Below are positions 60,779-64,000 of a stretch of DNA of 64,000 nt, in pieces; the first letter of the stretch is position 1; every line of letters starts with the position of its first letter. The notes under the pieces were generated by a model that worked only from the letters and a program-made list of their open reading frames with translations, ran no database searches and was not told where the DNA came from. Location of the stretch: positions 1 to 64,000 of the forward strand of contig OZ255630.1 in assembly GCA_965276825.1 (NCBI GenBank), in the 5' to 3' direction. The position numbers and the translations under genes are program-made. Source of the stretch: G965276765 sp965276825 (GTDB taxonomy: Bacteria; Actinomycetota; Acidimicrobiia; Acidimicrobiales; Palsa-688).

Positions 60779-61381
60779 GTGCACCTGATGCCATCCACTC
60801 GACGTCCAGTCAGCGGTCAGCCCATCGACGCCCGCGTGATCCGCACGCGCAACGACATCCTGCGAGCGGCCCTGGAGGTGCTGATCGCACTTGGCTCCGA
60901 AGGTGTCACACACGCCCGCCTATCCCAAGTCGCCGGATACTCCAAGGCCACCGTCTACAAGCACTGGCCCACACGTGCCGATCTACTCCGAGACACCTTC
61001 ACCCGCCTCGGCGACGTGCCGCACCACGTCCCGACCGGCGACCTGCGCACCGACCTCATCATGGAGGCGACCACGTTCCGCACCGCGATGGAAGAACAAC
61101 GGCTCGACCGGGTGTTGGCCGTGCTGTCCGACCTCTCGCACTCCGACCCGGAGCTGGCCAAGATCCGCGACAAGCTCGTCGCTGACGGTGAGCGAGTCGT
61201 GCGTGAGCTACTCCAGCCGGTGTTGCACGGGACCGAACTGGAAGCGGCGACACTGATGCTCTGCGGTGCCGTCCTGCACGCCGCACTCATGCACGGGACG
61301 CCACCGGATGACAACGTGATCGCGGCGACCGTCGACCTGACGCTGCGAGGCCTGGCAACGAGCTCGTCTCATCCGTCGTGA
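60779..61381 (+). CDS. TetR-family regulator, divergent from the MAA operon
   Basis: A 200-residue regulator. The DNA-binding domain reads RNDILRAALEVLIALGSEGV and LSQVAGYSKATVYKHWPTRA. The C-terminal part matches the TetR_C_16/AcrR style with LDRVLAVLSDLSHSDPELAK and LMLCGAVLHAALMHGTPPDD. GTG 60779 or ATG 60788 may be the start. Placed back to back with the HAD-mys operon across 89 bp, it is the natural candidate to control mycosporine production. Its ligand is unknown. Confidence 0.87.
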   Translation: MHLMPSTRRPVSGQPIDARVIRTRNDILRAALEVLIALGSEGVTHARLSQVAGYSKATVYKHWPTRADLLRDTFTRLGDVPHHVPTGDLRTDLIMEATTFRTAMEEQRLDRVLAVLSDLSHSDPELAKIRDKLVADGERVVRELLQPVLHGTELEAATLMLCGAVLHAALMHGTPPDDNVIAATVDLTLRGLATSSSHPS

Positions 61382-61467
61382 AGACCCCCTTTCTCGTCGA
61401 TCCTCGACGGCAGGCGCCCACTCCGGACGTGGCGGTGGCGGCAGGGCCTGCGAGCAGTCGTCGAGAC

Positions 61468-61908
61468 CTAGACCGCAAGTAGGCCCAGAGCCACAGCGAC
61501 GGTCGACTGAGCTCGGTCGTGGGTGGCGAAGCCGACCTCCTCGCCGCGCTCCAGGAGGCTTGGCGTCACCAACGTGGCGGTTGCCAAGTGCCACGCGTCC
61601 ATTGCTCGGATCGCATGCGAGCGCACGAGGTGCAGCGCTCGGGTCTCGATGTCCTCCTGGGGCGCAGCTACAACCGTCACCGGGCCGTCGAGCGCAAGAT
61701 CCGCGTCGAGCAGGGCCAGCAGGCCGCCTTCGTCGCCTCGACCAGCACGCGCTGCCCGTACCAGCGCACCCGAGACCTCGGTCCTGGTCCAGGTCCCGGT
61801 GACGAGCGCAACCTGAGGGTCGGCCAGCATCGCCACGGTCTCGTCGTGGCCGCTCTCGTCGCCGAGGTATGCACGAGCGAGCACCGAGGAGTCGAGGTAG
61901 ACGATCAC
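61468..61908 (-). CDS. vapC: PIN-domain toxin, VapC family
   Basis: A 146-residue PIN-domain ribonuclease. The acidic active-site residues are in IVYLDSSVLARAYLGDE, WTRTEVSGALVRAAR, AIRAMDAWHLATAT and GFATHDRAQ, in the normal VapC order. It overlaps the antitoxin gene by 4 nt. Released from its antitoxin it would cleave RNA, often tRNA or rRNA. ATG start. Confidence 0.9.
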   Translation of the reverse strand: MIVYLDSSVLARAYLGDESGHDETVAMLADPQVALVTGTWTRTEVSGALVRAARAGRGDEGGLLALLDADLALDGPVTVVAAPQEDIETRALHLVRSHAIRAMDAWHLATATLVTPSLLERGEEVGFATHDRAQSTVAVALGLLAV

Positions 61909-62204
61909 GTTCTCTCGCGTTCCTCGGCCAGTAGCCGGTCGAGAATCCTGCCGGTGCCCCTCGTGGATGCGACGACACGCCGGCGGCGCGCCGAGCTCAC
62001 CGGCGCTCCCGAGGTTGCCCGGAGGACTCCCAGGCCGGTGGCCCTCGCCCGTAGTCGGGCTCGCCGGTCACCCTCGTCGGCGTCGGCTGCGGCGTCGAGC
62101 ATCTCGGTGGCCACCGCGTTCACGCTGCGCCCGTCCCGGGCAGCACGAGCCGCCACCGCCAGGACGCTGAGTGCCGGAAAGTTCACCCTTCGAGGTGTTG
62201 ACAC
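61905..62204 (-). CDS. vapB: VapB-like antitoxin
   Basis: A 99-residue protein starting at GTG 62204. The N-terminal TPRRVNFPALSVLAVAARAA and the helix DGRSVNAVATEMLDAAADAD resemble ribbon-helix-helix antitoxins (a strand of the VNFP kind followed by two helices). The basic C-terminal half would wrap the toxin. Its stop overlaps the vapC start. A perfect 14-bp palindrome upstream of the gene is a likely autoregulatory site. Confidence 0.82.
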   Translation of the reverse strand: MSTPRRVNFPALSVLAVAARAARDGRSVNAVATEMLDAAADADEGDRRARLRARATGLGVLRATSGAPVSSARRRRVVASTRGTGRILDRLLAEERERT

Positions 62205-62240
62205 GTGGCGCCGGCTTGCTTATCCTCGAACCAGCCCTGA

Positions 62241-62254
62241 TGACAACGTTGTCA
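62241..62254. promoter_or_regulatory. Perfect 14-bp palindrome, candidate VapB operator
   Basis: TGACAACGTTGTCA is a perfect palindrome 37 bp upstream of the vapB start. On the minus strand its TTGTCA would serve as a -35, with GATAAG 16 bp further as -10, so binding would cover the promoter. A partial half-site (GTGTCAAC) overlaps the start codon itself. Confidence 0.65.
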
Positions 62255-62361
62255 ACACCCTACGGGGGGTGAGGTTGGCGACGTCGTGGGCTCGCCGCTG
62301 GCGGGACGAACGTCGAGCTCGACGCGTCCGGACGGATCCACCAATCGAGGGAGGACTCAAC

Positions 62362-64000
62362 ATGTCTCATCGCCGGAAGCTCTGGGGGAGCTTCTTCATC
62401 GCCACCGCGCTCACCACGACGACGGTGCTGCCCGCAGGGGCGGCGTTCGCGGCCGCCACGTCATCGAAGGCGAGCTACGTGAGCGACCCGGCGTCGCTGG
62501 TCGATCCGTTGGTGGCCACGACCAACGGAGGCGACGACTTTCCCGGCGCCGACATGCCATTCGGCATGGTCCAGTGGAGCCCGGACACGCCGAGTCGACC
62601 GTCGGGGGGCGGCTACGAGTACAGCGACAACGCCGTCACCGGTTACAGCCTGACCCACATCTCGGGCCCGGGTTGCTCGGCCGCCGGTGACATCCCGATC
62701 CTGCCCACCACCGGGGCCGTCGCCGCGAACCCGACGGTGACCACCGAGCCGCTCTCCCACGCTGCCGAGCAGGCCACCCCCGGTTACTACGCACTGACCG
62801 CCGGTGGGGTCAAGACCGAGCTGTCGACGACCACCCACGCCGGGATCGCCAGGTTCACCTTCCCGCAGGGCACGGCATCCAACCTGCTGTTCAAGCTGTC
62901 GGACAGCGCAGCCGGCAGCTCGGGCACGCACGTCCAGATCGTCAACGACCACGAGATCTCCGGCTGGGTGACCAGCGGGAGCTTCTGCGGGGCGTCGAAC
63001 ACCTACACCGCGTACTTCGACATGGTCTTCAACCAGCCGTTCACCGCCAACGGCGCCTGGAACAACAGCGGAGTGCGGGCCGGGGCCACGTCCATGACCG
63101 TCGACGGGGCCGTACCGGCCCGGGCCAGGGCGGCCAAGGCCACCGCAGCCAGGGCCAGGACCGCGGCGATGGCGCAACCACCGGTGAGCAATGCCGACGG
63201 GGCCTACGTCACCTTCGACACGTCGACCGCTCCTGTGGTCACGGCCAAGGTCGGCCTCTCCTATGTCAGCGACGCCAACGCGGTGGCGAACCGCAGCGCA
63301 GAGATCCCCGGGTTCAACTTCGCCACGGTGAGAACGGCCGCCCACACGGCCTGGAACGCCGAACTGAACAAGATCCAGATCGGGGGAGGGACGGCCGCCC
63401 AGCAGGCCACCTTCTACACCGCGCTGTACCACTCGCTGCTGCACCCCAACACGTTCAGCGACGTGAACGGGCAGTACGCAGGTTTCGACGGCCAGGTGCA
63501 CACCGCGCCGGCCGGTCACGCCGAGTACGCCAACTTCTCTGGTTGGGACATCTACCGTGACCAGGTCCAGCTCGCCGCCGTCGTCGACCCGTCGGCGACC
63601 AGCGACATCGTCACATCGATGCTCAACCAGTACAACCAGACCGGCATGTTCCCCAAATGGGCGGAGAACAACGGCGAGTCCTACGTCATGGTGGGTGACC
63701 CGGCCGATCCCATCATCGCCGACGCCTACGCCTTCGGGGCCACCGGCTTCGACACCGCCGCGGCGTTGACCGACATGCAGACCGAGGCCAACACCCCCAA
63801 CAGTGTCCGTCCCGGCCTCAGCACCTACGAGAGCAAGGGCTATCTGCCCGTCGACGGCACCTACGGCTGCTGCAACTTCTACGGTCCCGTGTCGACCCAA
63901 CTGGAGTACAACACGGCGGACAACGCCATCGCCCAGTTCGCCAACGCCCTGGGGCGGCATGCGGTCGCCGCGCCGTTCGCTCTCCGAGCCCAGAACTGGC
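62362..64000 (+). CDS. Secreted GH92 alpha-mannosidase, C-terminus beyond window
   Basis: ATG 62362, with GGGAGGA 5 nt upstream, opens a frame that runs to the window end (546 codons). A signal peptide (SFFIATALTTTTVLPAGAAF) is followed by the GH92 N-terminal beta-sandwich (VDPLVATTNGGDDFPGADMP, GGGYEYSDNAVTGYSLTHIS) and the start of the catalytic domain (ALYHSLLHPNTFSD, NFSGWDIYRDQVQLAAVVDP, GMFPKWAENNGESYVMVGDP). GH92 enzymes are calcium-dependent exo-alpha-mannosidases acting on alpha-1,2-, 1,3- or 1,6-linked mannose. A lysine/arginine/alanine-rich insertion (about residues 253-272) is unusual. Two to four hundred residues are probably missing. Confidence 0.92.
   Translation, partial: MSHRRKLWGSFFIATALTTTTVLPAGAAFAAATSSKASYVSDPASLVDPLVATTNGGDDFPGADMPFGMVQWSPDTPSRPSGGGYEYSDNAVTGYSLTHISGPGCSAAGDIPILPTTGAVAANPTVTTEPLSHAAEQATPGYYALTAGGVKTELSTTTHAGIARFTFPQGTASNLLFKLSDSAAGSSGTHVQIVNDHEISGWVTSGSFCGASNTYTAYFDMVFNQPFTANGAWNNSGVRAGATSMTVDGAVPARARAAKATAARARTAAMAQPPVSNADGAYVTFDTSTAPVVTAKVGLSYVSDANAVANRSAEIPGFNFATVRTAAHTAWNAELNKIQIGGGTAAQQATFYTALYHSLLHPNTFSDVNGQYAGFDGQVHTAPAGHAEYANFSGWDIYRDQVQLAAVVDPSATSDIVTSMLNQYNQTGMFPKWAENNGESYVMVGDPADPIIADAYAFGATGFDTAAALTDMQTEANTPNSVRPGLSTYESKGYLPVDGTYGCCNFYGPVSTQLEYNTADNAIAQFANALGRHAVAAPFALRAQNW

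Overview
The window is high-GC DNA with GTG and TTG starts, many 1-4 nt start/stop overlaps, and several -10 hexamers only 6-7 nt upstream of a start codon (leaderless transcripts). A mycofactocin-type dehydrogenase and paired ECF sigma/anti-sigma genes point to the Actinomycetota. The accessory content looks more like Acidimicrobiia or a relative than Streptomyces or Mycobacterium, but that placement is inference. No rRNA, tRNA, CRISPR array, prophage or intact transposase was seen.

Layout. 0-6 kb is housekeeping: valS (minus, cut by the window edge) stands head to head with cysS, followed by a thioesterase and an acyl-CoA dehydrogenase. 6-14 kb holds two secreted lipoproteins with the same C-terminal pentapeptide, an isoprenylcysteine-methyltransferase-like protein, a fatty-acid/sterol hydroxylase coupled to a frameshifted DoxX gene, and a seven-cistron run with two ECF sigma factors, one intact anti-sigma factor and one decayed one. 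14.2-16.2 kb holds a GDT1-like stub, a group II intron reverse-transcriptase fragment interrupted in frame by a second group II intron (a nested, twintron-like arrangement), and a RES/Xre toxin-antitoxin pair. 16.7-20 kb is a three-gene signalling operon (DUF5666-like secreted protein, response regulator, histidine kinase) with phased 11-bp operator repeats. 20-25.8 kb carries a Rieske oxygenase, a Fic protein, and a scrapyard: ureA and ureB with a broken ureC containing a pentanucleotide repeat, a frameshifted polysaccharide deacetylase, and fragments of a toxin-antitoxin module and of mcrC.

25.8-35 kb is a polysaccharide locus: three GH26-like glycosidases, a SQD1-like sugar-nucleotide enzyme, a cellulose-synthase-like GT2 and a GT-C membrane glycosyltransferase, the last three translationally coupled and partly lower in GC. 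35.7-43.6 kb holds redox and efflux functions (NmrA-like genes, SDR, two TetR regulators, MFS exporter, universal stress protein, and an NmrA-SnoaL fusion). 44-50 kb is a second glycan locus: UDP-glucose dehydrogenase, UDP-xylose synthase, a CxxC-containing epimerase, a PhyH-type dioxygenase and a processive GT2. 50-54.8 kb holds two divergent paralogous secreted proteins, each with 14 cysteine-paired repeats.

54.7-61.4 kb is the most notable region: a complete mycosporine-like amino acid operon (mysA, mysB, mysC and mysD equivalents) that also contains a TauD-type Fe(II)/2-oxoglutarate dioxygenase and begins with a HAD protein lacking its nucleophile aspartate, with a divergent TetR gene across a short operator-bearing gap. 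The window ends with a VapBC pair and the 5' part of a secreted GH92 mannosidase.

Several genes carry frameshifts (doxX, ureC, deacetylase, NmrA gene, two membrane proteins, anti-sigma 2). They may be genuine decay, helped by frequent short tandem duplications, or partly uncorrected indel errors in the assembly. The sequence alone does not settle this.
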